Source of the DNA: Haemonchus contortus
Lineage: Eukaryota > Nematoda > Chromadorea > Rhabditida > Trichostrongylidae
NCBI GenBank assembly: GCA_000469685.2
Contig: LS997564.1
Span: forward strand, 1,526,001-1,590,000
DNA: 64,000 nucleotides
Reading direction: 5' to 3'
In this document: one piece after another, positions 10,426 to 23,742 of the stretch
How the letters are laid out: each line of letters starts with the position of its first letter
Numbering within the stretch: the stretch's first letter is position 1
Program-made: the position numbers and the translations under genes
The notes under the pieces: model-generated
Seen by the model: the letters and a program-made list of their open reading frames with translations, nothing else
The model's database searches: none
Told to the model about the DNA's origin: nothing

Positions 10426-13400
10426 TTCTAGGTTTGTTTAAGTTATTTCAGCTTTATTCGGAGCCCAAGGAGTTGGTACATTCAGCGCTCTGTCCCAGTC
10501 AAATTCTCGAGTAGACCTCAGACATCCCGAAGGATGCAATGATACTGAACAGGATTAAAGTGTGTGGCGCATTCCACGAACCAAACTATCAGTTTGAGTG
10601 ATTTTTCTTCTCATTTTCGCTCTGGAATCGCTTGATGGCATGTAGAAGTATCGGTCTCCTCATAACAAAGATTTTATCGTTCCAAAAGTCTGGAAACTCG
10701 TAGAAAATTCCGGTTGATTTAGTTGATTCAACTGAACTTTCAAGGTGAACCGGCTAGCACGTCGTACTGGACAATTGACTTTTTTTTTGTCGCTGCTTGA
10801 TGGGGCAATAATAAGCACTTCACATTCACTGCGAGAGAAAAACAGACGAACTGTTCTCGGTCGTCGTGCACGGTAGAAAGCAAGACGGTAGTTTTCTCCG
10901 TATTTTCCGAACGACCAAAAGGTTAAAAGAAGATATAATTACGGGAATCATTACCTTTTTGAGCCCAGTTGTCCCACACTTCGGAAGGGTAAACTTGTTT
11001 GTGTAAGTACTCGACCTTACTTATGAGTAACGGGTCCAGTTGACGTTTGAGTTCAATTGCTTGAGTTCATTTTCGGAGGTGAGTCTGATACCAGTTGGTT
11101 CAGTCAACCACCCGTGACTGTTCACTGTTTCGGTAAGCGCTTTCTTCGAAAACAGGAGTGGTACTGTAGAGTCAACGCCGAAACGGTTGAAGGGAGCCTG
11201 AGTGGAATTTGGCCCCACAAGAAGAAGCTTCTGTTACTGAGCCATCTTCACCCTTAAAGACGACGAGTTACGGCTTCCCAGTAGTTTAACGTATAGGTGA
11301 AAACCTCTAATTTTTGATTCCAACCTTTCAGTAGCCCAGGTTTTTCCCCGATAGTAACGGGTAACTGTTTTGTAACGAGAAGAAAGGTCCTCACTTTTAC
11401 TTGGTCTACTGTTTCATCGGATTAGGAGTCATCCCGCGGAAGCCGGAGCAGGTTCTTGCTTTAGGTGTGATTCTCTCCTGGTGGCTTAGAGCTACGAGTA
11501 GGGACATTCTAGATCTATACTACGTTGGAGATCTTTTCTGTTTTCATGATCTCACAGCCTCCTTGTTGCTAACTGGTAGAAGATGGCTATTTTAGACTAA
11601 CCAACTGAATTGAAATTGGCTTTCCTCGCTAGTTTAAAATGTGAAGTTGAGGTGCTTTGAGAATGTGTTGAAACGATCGTTCTTTTCATTGTATCTATTT
11701 ATCTCACGGTCTACTTGTTAAACCCATCACATTGAATGGGAACACTATTGACTTCTTGTATTGGAGATGGTTGGATAAAAGCTCTACATTGATCGGCCCT
11801 AGGTTTTGACCTCTTCATCTCTACAGAGGTTCAAAGATGGCTTCAAGTTTTTTTACTTGGGAACTTTACTGCGAGTTGCCTACTCCGCTTGGTGTCACCG
11901 CTTTGGAACATGGGTACTGCTGGGGAAAGCCACTGGTGATGGTGTTGGCTCTACAAAAGTTGGTGGCGCACAGCACAAGCCTATACCTTTATTTATTTAT
12001 GACATAGAAAGAGGCCTACCCGAGTCTCATTGATTCGACATTACTGAGAAAGTATTTCAAAGGTTGGCTACATTCAAAGGTATGTGACTGTGCTTAGTAG
12101 AGGCGAGTGTTTTTCATCTATTCCCCTAAGTGATTGACTTCAGGTTTTCATTGTATTTGCTATAGTATGAGAAACGTTGGAAGAAAAACACTTCGGCATC
12201 ATCGTTTGTGATCATAATTCTATTTTCACCAATTTAACGAGAGAAACAGAATTTTTATGAAGCAATGATCAATGGGACGGGGTACTAGTTCCCTGAAACT
12301 CACATCATTACATAGCTATAAAACCACAAGACCGTCAACGTCGCTCTTTTACAACATGAAAACATGCCATAATTGTAAGTAGAACCATGAGTGAAACTTC
12401 CTCCGATGTAATTGGTGTATGCTGACGGCTTTCAGTGAATTCAGTAAACCATCTTTATTGGGGATCCTACCTGGGAAGGCGATTTCGCTGGGTTACTGGA
12501 CCCACGACGTCGTTGACAACCCCTGTTGATTTTTTCGAGCAGGGAAGTGCAAGCTGTTGTTTCCTAGCCGGTGCGATTCCAACTGATTGATCCCGCAGCT
12601 ACAGAATTCTAACTGTAACTAAAGTTCCCTCCTTGGGTGACCCTGGTTAGAGGCAGTTCGAAAATGGTTCCCCAGACTCAACGAGATTGGCACCAATTCT
12701 CATTGCCTCACCTATCCCAACCCCTTCTCTTCCTGCACCTACTTTGGGCATTCATCACGTGATGATTCGATAAAAAATAGTTATATACGGTTCCCACAAT
12801 AATTTGATTGGGGAAAGGGCAGAATTTTCAGTGGGTACATCCCAAGTCATCATTCAACAGGAGCTAACTATAATAGAAATTCTAGAAGTTTTACCAGAAG
12901 TTCAAATCTGATGGGTTCACCAGGCAATCGAAATGCCTACTTTGTAATCGAAGCAGTCTTACAGCTCCTCTACTACATCCCCTCTGTCGGGGATTTCCAG
13001 GTACAAGTGTTCACGGAAATTTCGACCGACCTTTCGCTGACGGTTTTGTATAGTGAACGAGCGAAACCGATAGTTTTCCAATTCCGACCATCGTTTCATT
13101 GAAGTCAATTCGTAGAAGGTCGACATAGTCAGTTGGATGCTTTGCTGGAAAGGCTTTCGATGACCTCAACGAGTTCTTTCCTCTTTCGCTCGATCTTTCA
13201 CTAGACGTTTCCAGTCATGCGAAATGTCGCCTCGATGACTAGTCGTCGGTCGGCATTCTAGAGGATGCGACACCTGTCCTTCTTTTCTGAGTATTTTCAT
13301 TTCTTAGCAATAACGTTCATCTTTTGGGAACCGTACTACACTGGAGGTTTGAAGATGAGAGTTCAAGCCACAATGCTTGTCAGAAATCTGCAGATTACTG

Positions 13401-13574
13401 AACTTTTCCAACGGCTGTGCTGGTTCATCACATGAGTACTAGGAATGGGAGTTCTCATTGAGGTCTTCGGGTGTTGATCACTCATGGTTTGGGAGGACGT
13501 CTCGTATCCCACACCAAACCCGGATCAAGGCAGGGTTTTGAGTGATATGAGACCTTACCAATGACTTACGGAGC
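10426..13574. other. Intergenic DNA
   Basis: No supported exon, RNA gene or mobile element was found. Open frames of 60-75 codons occur on both strands at roughly the rate expected by chance. Confidence 0.3.
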
Positions 13575-13645
13575 CCCTTCCACACTAGTCTGGTACCAAA
13601 TAATCGAACCCAAGGGCATTAAAGGCTTGGTTGCCCTAAGCAGTT
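13575..13645 (-). mobile_element. SINE body fragment
   Basis: Read on the minus strand, the segment matches part of the SINE body: the GGGCAACCAAGCCTTTAATG and TTGGTACCAGACTAGT blocks appear in the same order as in the copy at 1155-1455. The tRNA-like head is missing. Confidence 0.5.
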
Positions 13646-13869
13646 TCGGGATTTCTTCTTCTGACCGTACACGTCGTAATGCACTACATGACACTTCGCC
13701 TTTACCCCGGAAAACAAATAGAGCGAGTTGTTTACAGTGAAACTGAAATTCCTATTATTTTCAGAATGGCCAGGACACTTCTGGCATCTTCTGGGCATCG
13801 TAGTGGCGTTAGAAAGCTCATTAGGTTAAATAAAGGCATATGCGGATCACAGATCGGTTTTTTGTTCTC

Positions 13870-14005
13870 CTAGGTGAGTCCAGTACCAATTATCCGATCT
13901 CGTAAAGGAGAAAGGCTTGATTGGTCTAGGCATGTTCCGGTTCGGGACTTGATCCCCGAACTGTATGCGTAGTAACGGCGCCATTTGACGCTACGCCCTT
14001 ATTCC
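13870..14005 (-). mobile_element. SINE copy with tRNA-like head
   Basis: Read on the minus strand it starts with GGGCGTAGCGTCAAATGGCG (box-A position) and GGGGATCAAGTCCCGAACC (box-B position). It continues into the SINE body (CCTAGACCAATCAAGCC, ATTGGTACTGGACTCACC). The 3' part of the body is absent. It lies within 300 bases of the fragment at 13575-13645 in the same orientation; the two may be pieces of neighbouring insertions. Confidence 0.6.
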
Positions 14006-15039
14006 TCTTCCGTTTCAAGGAACGGCCGTATTCTACCTTTACAAGGATTCATAAAATGGACCGATTTGCGGTCCTTCTGCCACTCAAAAAGATTTGTGAT
14101 GCCGACCGAAAGTCTTTGGAGGGCTAATCTAAGTAGGTGTCAGAGTAATATGATCTGAGCTCTGATTTTAGAACTCATATGCTCCTAAAGCTCCTTTTTC
14201 CACTGTGAGGCGGTATCTACACAGGCTCATCAGAACAGTTGATCAGTTCTGTCAGCTTATCAGTTTGCTGGCTTTCATGGTCCCGATCCTACTTTTTGGA
14301 GGCCTCTTCGAAAACCTTATATTTTTTCAAGGCAACTATCACTAGTAGTACAGAATAAGTGCTGTATACTTACCATGCCCTTGAAAAGTAAGGCTTCCAT
14401 GAGAAACAACATCATTTACAGAGGATACTTTTGAGCTAATTGAGGGTATGGAAAATTTTGAGCGCTTGAAGCTCTCATCCCAACTGGAATGCAATGAGGA
14501 TCAGATCTAATACTCCATAATCATTTGCGATCCCTCCCTATGGAGTAGAATCGCGAAAAAGCGAAGGCTACTGATTGGGCCAGTCTTTCTCATCCAGCCG
14601 TCGTTCTGACCTTGTACTAGGAATGACTATCCATATCCCACTCTGGCCCACTCCTCGGAAGTGGAATTTTACGGTGACAAATCGGATCTTGGAGTTGACA
14701 TCTAGTCCAAAATGATTCGCCTAAATTTGCCTACGGAAGCACCGAAAGATTTTCTATGCGTTCGCGATAAGTTGCAGATTACGTTAGTGTTTACTACACC
14801 GAGTGGTGAATCCGAAAAGTAATGGTGAATAAAAATTTGGGAAGAATTCGGACTGTCATACTCATTCTCTTTGTCTTGAGAAAGTTTTCTGAATTCATTC
14901 TAATTCCGGTAGTTCAGAATTCAATTATAGGTCATTCCAGCAGATCACCGATTCTGATTTGATGCTAAATGCATGGCACAACCGGATGGGAACGACCGTT
15001 GCCAGGAAATTAATCTTCCGTTTTCTGAGACCAATGAAC
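14006..15039. other. Intergenic DNA
   Basis: No supported gene, RNA or repeat was seen in this stretch. Confidence 0.3.
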
Positions 15040-15500
15040 GCCGGGGTTCGCTTCGCTAATGCCCACTATCCGCAGCGATAAGCTTAACGTTCTGCGGAAA
15101 TTCGCCCGAAATGTTTGTGCAGCAGACGACGTAGGCAGGGCTTGGCTGGCTGCACGTTACGCCACTGCGATCAGACGTATCCACAAACATAAGCGACGGG
15201 AGGCGCTTTGCGCGATGATTTCCAACTGACAACAACTGACATCACCCTGTCATCGGCGACCGTCTCCAATCTGATCAGCCCCACCCTCACCGGCAACATT
15301 TACTCCTTTGGGAGCAGCACAGGTCGTCCCACTGACAGCTGAATCGTCCGTCTATTGCCATCGCATATCAGGCACCCTTGGCGGCCATTCAAGTCCGCAG
15401 CCATCTTCGTAAAGCCGAGCCATTCGAAAAGGGGAACCTGTTCCTGCCGGCTAGTAATGCATAAAACGCGCTGATCACCAAAGTCTGGTTCATCACCTCG
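15040..15500. other. GC-rich island with remnant open frames, origin unknown
   Basis: The base composition is visibly higher in G and C than in the flanks. A plus-strand frame of about 50 codons from about 15078 (KLNVLRKFARNVCAADD, later a KHKRREAL stretch) is followed in another frame by a Ser/Thr-rich stretch around 15240-15345. The look is that of a decayed coding sequence, perhaps from a transposable element, but no family is recognised. No intact start-to-stop frame exists. Confidence 0.3.
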
Positions 15501-18500
15501 GCAAAAAATTCACGCAACTTTGATTAGCCGCTTTGCTCCTTCCCCACCCCCGACGGCCACCAGTTTCTATCTTCAGATTTCCATTTCTCTTAACGTAATC
15601 TTTGCTCGATCTTGTGACTTCGCCGAGAACTTTCAGTTAAGAAGCTCTTACTTACTGGTATGATTGGCCTACAAAAAAAGATCCAGCTGACCTTAACACT
15701 TCTCTACTACTCGGTCGGGATTTCTTTCCGTGAGCCATTAAGTATTTTTTCCCAGAGGTCATTGTTCCACCTTGCAGTATGTGGCGTAACGATAGGGCCG
15801 AAAATTCGTAGGGGATATTTTCATAAAGAAAAATAGTAAATTTTCCACTGTAATACATTTACCCCTAATTTTTTCTACTCACAGTACCTCCTCTTCTGAA
15901 ATTATTTCTGATTTTGTCACATTAAGGATGATTCATGTATTTGGGTGGTTGATTTAAGATTAAGTATATCGGATTTGTGGATATACGCCTTGGACTTTGG
16001 TTACAGATATATCAAGATACCTGGTAGTAGAGGTTAGCTTCACTTAGGCCGGAATCAATCTAAAATTCAAGCCTTGAGCAGTGTGTCTTTATGATAACGA
16101 CGCTACTTCCCCTACGCTTCCGTCCAGTGAAATCTGGTGTTATACATAACTTTATTTTTACTATTACTGCTCATTATTATTTTAGTACCTGGCAAAATGG
16201 GTTCAGGCAGACGAATGTCGCATTTTCTGAAAGGACCTAAGTAAACACTTCGAGTGAACTACCTACGAAAGTGCTGGCTTTGAGCCTGCGATTTTCAGTT
16301 TCCTGCACTGTCCTGTCGTAAGAGTTTTCCAAATCCATGCCTCCGTCAGACCGTCTGGCGGATGCTGGGGTCGCTGTCATGGTCGTTCCTCTAAGCTTTC
16401 CCCAACCCATAACTCTATGTAGAGATTTTGAAAACTTCGCTCGAAAGCCACATGGAGCAGCACTTATCTGCGTCGAAACTCGTCCAATTGGCCACATTGA
16501 AAAAATCTTGTTCCACCGTGCTACCATTGAAATGCAGAATGTGTTTTTTTTTTGGTTTTTTTTTTGTTAAACTTTCAAACACGCTCTGTCTTAGAGAATT
16601 TTTGACCAACGAGCTTGTGTTTTAGAGAAAGAATTTGAAAGCTATTTTCCTATGGGCCTTCTAAGTGTTCATACTAGTCAGTGGTTTTTTTTGCGTCGGG
16701 TGAGGCGGCGTAATGGCAAATGTGTAGGTGTCTAATTGCTAGTCTGGATTCGGTTTCATGATTTATAATCTTACTTTCTAGCATTCTCAGCAAGTAATTT
16801 CGAGGTAATGGAGAGGTTCAGCGCGGACTGTGCAGGGTCCACTTTCCACCCTCCTCTCCACTCACCTAGCTACTTTACTGTAGTGGATTAATAGAAACTA
16901 GTAAGTGTGTCATGCCATTAAGAACAGTATGCGGAAGCTCCCACTCTGTGCCCACAGCAGTTGGGCTGGTTTTTCATTGACTGGTTGTCCACGAAAGTAA
17001 CATCCTGAACATGTGTAGGACAAGGTTCTTTAATGCGCTATGAGAATTTACGTGTGGCTTCGCTCTTTTCTTGAGTATTTAATCACAGAATTCGTATCCG
17101 CTCGTCAGTATGAATGAACTATTTCATTGTAAGGAGACAAGCATGCCATTAGCAAGTAAGTGGGAAGGTGAAGAGTGAAGAAAAAAGTTACTTGGAGACA
17201 ATGTAGGAGGTCTTTACTATCGTCTTTTACTTCTGAATCTCAAGGAAAACCAGGGCAAGCCGGCTACACAGCCACCAAATCCTGCTACGATTCCTTGCAA
17301 TGGCTTCCGTGGTACAAGCAAAAACTTTCTTATAAAATCAGGGGGATGAATATTAGAGGATAGATGGAAGGCATTTTTATGAGGACGCTAAATAACTAGT
17401 TATGGGATCGGATCTCTACCCAGGTGAGCTTTAGCTCTGGGCCCCAGTGTCGACTTTTCTGGGACTCTGAAGCGCCTGCTTGGACGTCGTCTTCTTCACG
17501 TCATTTTTTTACGTTCATATAGACATTTAAATGCTCTGCTTTTGGGAATGGACTGGGCTTTGAAGCTCACCCAAGGGGAATGAGTAGTGCCATTAGTTTG
17601 GGGTACGTATGTGGTAAGAAAGAACCGGAACGAGTTTGTACTTTGAATTTATGGTAGTGATTTACGGTGTACGACGGCTATTCTTGGCTTCTTTTAAAGT
17701 TAAACCAGGATGTCAAAGCTGCTTTGAATTCAAAATGGTCATTGGCGTTACGAGGTGAGGTTACAAGCTCCTACTCTCCACATCGTCCTCTTGTTGTATT
17801 AGAACCTTTTACTGTAGGGTTGCCTTGGTCACTTTCTTGCATGGGAGCGCATGGAACCTGGAGAAAGGGACGGCTTCGGGGAGAAATTATTTTGATTCTA
17901 GAGAATTGGTTGAAAGAACTGGCAGCCAAGTTGTTTCGATGTCTTGAATATGTCAGGGAGAGTTCAGTCCGCGTTTAGATCATCGAAGTTTGACTGCTAC
18001 TGTTGTATTGTTGTACCAGGTGGCTTCGGATGTGAACCAAATTGTAGCTCGGTAAGAGCAATCAGTTTTCACATTCTGCAAGAGGGATACAGAAGTATCG
18101 TTTTCTGTGAAGGGAACCAGTCCATGAGGTTAAGCACTGAGGTCTCGCTCATTTTAAGGTGACTACACAATCACAAACAATCTTTTGTTGAAAGGTCTTC
18201 TCATCACTCAAACTTGTTGGCATCCGGGGTCAAAAGTGTGAGATAGGGCATTAGACGAGAGTGTACTGTGGAATATTTGAATCCAAAGCTCATTTCCTTC
18301 TTGTCCGTTTGCTAAATGATGGTTCGAACACTTTCATTTAGCTGCCTTGAACCAAGTTCATTTCCTGGAATCATCTCGAAAACATTTCTGTAGAAGTTTT
18401 CTGGAGTAGGCCATAATCGACTGTCTCTCTATCTTGGTATGAACTTTGACTGGTGAGTGGGCTAGCTTTAGTCTTCCCACTTGAGTGCTGTTTGGCATGT

Positions 18501-18780
18501 GAGGACTGATCTCCACTAATTTCTCGATTGCCAAGCTCTGATGATGGGTAAGAGGCCGAAACGTTAGCTCTGTAAAGTTGGGAATCTTGGAACACAGCAC
18601 ACAAGTCGACGCTCTTTCTACCGCAAAAAAACTGAAAGCGAGAAGTTATGGTAAAATAGATGGATGAGTTCTACAAGAGCTGACCGCTTTTCGCTCAAGT
18701 TACCTAGGTTGGTTACTCCACGTCCCTTTCTGGCATGAGGCGAAAAAATTACTTTTTTAGACGCTCACACGCTCAGACTA
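15501..18780. other. Intergenic DNA
   Basis: Overlapping open frames at 16237-16625 and 17667-17978 were inspected, and no domain or exon structure was recognised. A tRNA-like fragment near 16700-16750 (GGCGGCGTAATGGCAAATG) may be a worn SINE head. Nothing else is supported. Confidence 0.3.
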
Positions 18781-19332
18781 GTGAAGGAACCTCGGCCGTT
18801 ATCGGTGTGGAGCTTATTTTCAACTGCCTCGAACAGCTCATTTAGTTCGCCGGAACCAATGCCTATTGAGTCACACTCAACAAAAATTTCGTCAGCAATT
18901 TTTACAACTAGTTGCAAAACTGCTTTATTACGGCACCAGTTATCCACAGTTCCACCACTGCCGACTTTTTTTTTGACGAGACGCGCGAATATTTGCGATT
19001 TTGTTTTGGAAATTTTATGTTCTGACGTCTTTACGATGGAATAGTCACGGGAACGATTTGTTAGTTATTGGCAGTTCATTGATGTCATCGAAGAGGAAAC
19101 ACTGATTCACATAGAGACGTTCCTGATTGGGTGTGTTTGGTATTCCGATGAAGGTGTGAGCAGGATCATGTAGAATGAACTTCCTTTTGTTGCCACTTTT
19201 ACGCTCAACGGAAGAAAATCTCTGAATTCTGCAGCTGTATCTGAATCGAGAAATCGGCAAGATGAGCAGCCTAGTTAGAATTGAGCACAGGTAAGCTCCC
19301 TGAGCGCTATACTGTGGTTCTATTCCAACTCA
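18781..19332 (-). pseudogene. Frameshifted unidentified protein-coding relic
   Basis: On the minus strand a frame is open from 19332 down to a TGA at 19045 (about 95 codons). A second frame is open from about 19068 down to a TGA at about 18765. The two overlap around 19046-19068, and a single frame shift there would give one frame of about 190 codons. Residue content is protein-like. The first part includes GNKRKFILHDPAHTFIG and LYVNQCFLFDDINELP; the second part includes KSQIFARLVKKKVGSGG, then an amphipathic stretch from about 18943 to 18815 with VVKIADEIFVECDS and ELNELFEAVENKL. No splice pair fits the junction. No family is recognised. It may be a decayed transposon ORF or a processed gene copy. 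Confidence 0.4.
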
Positions 19333-19744
19333 TTGTTTTAAATAAGAGAACAAGGGCAAGAAGCATGTGAAGGATCAGAAAGTGACTTTCTCTTAGGCCG
19401 TAAGCTGGTGGTTTCAGCAGTTGAAGCACGGTGAGTACGACACCGAAGATTGCGAGCATTCAGGTTGAGCCTTCGATTTTTCAGAGCATCGAGTTTCCTT
19501 GACATATTTCAGTGTTGGGCAGACTGCAGGGCGCTTTTGGTAACCTCCCAAGGGCTGGGAAAAGAGCTGAAGTCAGGATATTCTAAACTGAGCAAATTGT
19601 CCTTTGAACTATCGAATCTTCGAAATTTCTTCCGCTGGCGAACTTGGTGACTGACAGCGGGAAACGGCGTCTCTCCGTCGGACGCATCTGGAAGCGATAG
19701 CAGATGGTTGTCGAAGGGGAGACAAGGCTGAGCTGAACTGCCAG

Positions 19745-20157
19745 AAAACGTTCCTGTTGGGATGGTTGGACATGAATGGATACGTGTACTTCAGAGTGCT
19801 GCTTTCGTGGAGCACCTCCGCTCCCAGTACTTTCGCTGCCAGCAATTGGGTACTCCATGGTTCAGTTTCGCATCTCACCCTCACCGAAAGGTGGGAATTC
19901 GCTGTCATTCGACATTACCCGATTACCCTTTCAAGGTATACTCGCCGAGCAATTCACCCATGGGGCATCAAGGTCCTGCCCTATGATCCCCATGGTCTCA
20001 ACCCGATGCCTTCAGCTTTCTAGTAGTTCTGCCTCCTCTTGAGGACGGTTTTTACGGAAAGAACTTCGATGACAAGGAGCTTTTCGGAATCCTTCCTAAT
20101 TCAGAAATCTTTGCAACTATCTCTAGTGCCGACTACCTTGAAGGGTTGGACTTGTAA
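19745..20157 (+). pseudogene. Possible decayed ORF interrupted by one stop
   Basis: A plus-strand frame starts around 19745, has a single in-frame TGA at 19982-19984, and then stays open to TAA at 20155-20157, about 135 codons in all. The part after the stop (for example LEDGFYGKNFDDKELFG and NSEIFATISSADYLEGLDL) reads like protein. Other frames here are also long on both strands, so the strand and identity are uncertain. No family is recognised. Confidence 0.22.
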
Positions 20158-23100
20158 AAATTTACACACGAAGTATCCTACAGCCTCAGTACGGATGGCT
20201 GACCCTAATAGGGGTGGACTTGGCTGGCCTAGGAAACGTCCATAAAGTGCGCTCTGCGAATTACGTCCTGGCTGACTTGCTCTTAATTCATAGTGAATCT
20301 TGGCTTTGACTGATGATGTTCCGCTTCGTAGTCAAGGGCGACTTCTGGCTGGCCACTTCCTTTTTTTGATGAACTCAAAACCTCGAACTGCCCAAAATTT
20401 CTCTCCAAGAAACCACTAACAAAGGTTGACAGTTCTCGTTCCGGTTGTCTTTTCACGATCTCTCATTTTTTTCAGTGTGTCAATGTGACAGACTGGTGGA
20501 ATTCCATTATCTTCTCCTTTCACTTCTCCATCTTTTCCCAGCACTTCCAAATGTTCATTATCCCCAGTTGTTGCGTACGCTGTCTTTGTTGGATTTGTAT
20601 CTCCTTTAGTATCTCCTTTAGTAGCAGCTTTAACCTATTTTAGAACATCATTAAATTGAGTTTTATCAGGTAAGTTGATTGCACCCACTACCTTCTGAGG
20701 GTCATCGCCCTAATGGGGATGGATCTAGTGGGTGAAAACAAATATACGAAACAAAACTGTTCTCACTTGAAGCCCAATCTTGATGGTCACGTCATCTGCT
20801 GATTTTCAATGCATTGCAATGGCTGTGGTGGTCATTGTTACAGTTTGCATCATATTTTTTGTACCGACTAATTGAGGCCCACTGTTAAGTTGTATCAAGG
20901 AGGGTCTCCTTTTCAATCAGGGTGGATTCGGGTTAGAGGGATCTCCTACAAGAAGTCAACATTGAAAAGAGATGAAGAAAACAGTTGGAATGATTGTTAG
21001 CTTAGTTGGCTCTGTCGATATATTTGGTTAATTTCTTTCGCTGAAGTTAATAGTTTGTTAAACAGTAATTTCATTAATTTTGAATGACTCCATGAATGTC
21101 CCTTACGTGTCCTTTCCGTTATTCCTTTTGAGGTTATCCTTACCTGTGGTACGGGGGACGAGTCTACCCCTTAGCAAAGGACCTGCCTATTTTCAAAGTC
21201 TTAGGTGTTTGAGGCTCTATGTCAATGGTTCCAGCGACTATGATCTAGCACATTCTCTTCTTCTGAGTGGTTTTTCTGCCCATATCACGTTTCATTTAAT
21301 CTGTGAAGTTACTGAGATTTATCGCCTCAACATCGGTAATCGAACTTGCATATAATTCATCTTGAATGTATTAAAAAGGCGATTTCTGTCAGTGGGCTAT
21401 ATCGACAGTGACAACCACAACGGTACGGGATAGCCTATTTATCACGGGATAAAAGGGCGGACCTAGAAAAAATGCGAAGAAACAGACAGCTCTATTTTCG
21501 ACTCGGTTTCACCTGGATTTTCACTGCTTTTAGAAAAGTTCATTATCGTCTCGAACGATATCGAGAAAAATAAAAACGCAAAAGTTCCATAGAAATCCGG
21601 ATCAAGGAACATATTCTGTAGTATTTCAGCGTCCGACTCTCTTCGAGCCGGAGCAAATGGGAAATGGGAAAAACCAGATGGGAAACTGTTTCATACTAAG
21701 ATTCCGTACAGGTTTCCTTGCGTGGAACGGTTTTTCGATGAAAACGGGTTTCGGACTAATTATCATTGCCAAGGACCTGAGAATAGAATGAGCTCCTGAT
21801 ATGTAAATCATCCGGTCAATTGTCCTAACGCTCTGTACGAGTTGCAGCTTTCCTCTGGATAAAGATCATACGCAAGAAGTACCCTTCTCACAAATCCGCA
21901 TAAAAAATCCAAAACTGAGCAACTGAAATGAATGTGTGGCCAAATGGGGTGAATTCATGCCAGTCATTTACTTCTGTGGATACTTTTCGAGATAGTAGCA
22001 TTGAACCGCAATGTGTCATCCACTTGGGCAAAACTTTCTGTTCGAATGAAACTATTTCACTATATCAAACTTGTATGGAACAGCGGTAAAGGGCGTCTCC
22101 ACTAGTCGCATGACCTCAAGGTTTGAATCAGAATCCATATTTTTACTCGGATGGACCTCCTTCCATCTAAGATCAGCCGAGTGGTGCGTTTCTGCATGTT
22201 TTATGGGACGACTGATTTTGATGCTGAATTGTTGTTGAATTCGGGACCTTCGCTTTCGGCACCATGCCTTCTAGTGCGCCACGCATCCAAAGAGTTTAAA
22301 AGGCAGAAATTTTCGGGATTGTTTAATACGTTCCCAGCACGACATCACGGTGCCTCCTACAGTCCTCAAATTTTATCGAGGCCAACAAAATTTAATTGCC
22401 CTGCCTAGGTGTAATTGGTGCGAAATGAATATTAAGTTGCTTTGATGACTTGTTCAACATGCGAACAAAAAATGTTTTTGTTCCACGTAAGGACCTTTTT
22501 TCGAGACAACCCTCATTTTCGTAACGACCATCATTTTTGCCAATTCGTCTTCGTCGAGTATGGAAGTATGACTATTTCTCTCATCCACTTCTCCCATGTT
22601 CATTCCTTTCATCCTTAGATAAAATATTATCAATTAAGGAAGGAAGTGTTATGCAGATCAGAAGATATCGCTATCACCTATGCGGCCGGGGATTTGGGTT
22701 TAGCCTGAATCAGTAAAGCCCATGCTCGCTCGACCCCTCCCTTTGTAAATTACTTACTTTGAACAAATTTTCCGTTTGATTGTTATTTTTAAAGCTTTAT
22801 TTTAATGGTCATATCATAGAGTTGCGAACTTAATTTATAAAAAAAAGTTTGATGGGAAAGGAAATGTGTATTTTCAAATCTGAGAGAGTAGGGAGGGGGT
22901 TCTTCCCTGTTCAGCACGCTGAATGAAAGTGGCTAATTTGAGTTGATCCATTACGTTTCTAATAGAAGCAAAACCTCTCTCTGGGTGGCAATCTTATTAC
23001 TGGTTCTACTGTAAGCATACTGCTGCTAACCATAAGTTACGTTAGGGTAAAGAAGGCAGTCGTCCAGAATGGAATGCCAAACAGCTCCTACTGAAGATGT

Positions 23101-23516
23101 TGTGAGCTGAGAGTTCTGGGCAAAGCGCTATAAGAAGCTTGGCATTTTGCCAATTGGAGCTTCAGAAAGGCAGAATTGATGAGACCAATAAAAATGCCCT
23201 AAAAAATGCACTAGCTTTCGGCGCTGATCAACCTCTTTCGACAGGCTTCAATTGAAGTTTCTACGAAGAGAAGCAGCTCCGAGTTCCCTAAAATATAAGA
23301 GAAGCAGTTGCTGAAGTTCACTTAAAGCATAGAAGCAACTTCGGGTAGAAATTTGCATGTAAGTACGCCCACCGAAGCTTTGCTTCTCTTCATTTAATTT
23401 CCGATTTCTGCATAATAAATAGTTTCGCCCATCCACTTTCCCATGCAAAAGATTCATCGTGGGATTTGCTCGGCAGTCCATCTCCTGTCTTCACGTGGTT
23501 CTGTGGTGCAAAGTTA
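20158..23516. other. Intergenic DNA with a SINE scrap
   Basis: A short segment at about 20195-20235, read in reverse, matches the SINE body block CTAGGCCAGCCAAGTCC. No other repeat and no gene were supported. Confidence 0.3.
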
Positions 23517-23742
23517 ATTTGTTCTTGTTGATCTGAAACATGTGGTCGAGGCCTTAATTGATATCAGTAAGGAGTTGGATAGGCGCAACTCTCATTTGTA
23601 CTACCCCGAGTTTCAAGTCCGGTCTATGATGCCCAAAGCAACAAACCTATATTGGGTTTCTGGTAGGAAGGCGGATTTACGAGAAGTTGGCTGCCATCTA
23701 ATGGCTCAGTCCTTCGGTAGACCTTTTCACTACCTCTTATAA
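23517..23742 (+). pseudogene. Short protein-like open frame, unidentified
   Basis: The frame is open from just after a TAA at 23516 to a TAA at 23740 (74 codons), with content such as LIDISKELDRRNSHLYYPEF and YWVSGRKADLREVG. There is no clear splice acceptor at its start. It may be a decayed exon or transposon fragment, or chance. Confidence 0.18.
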
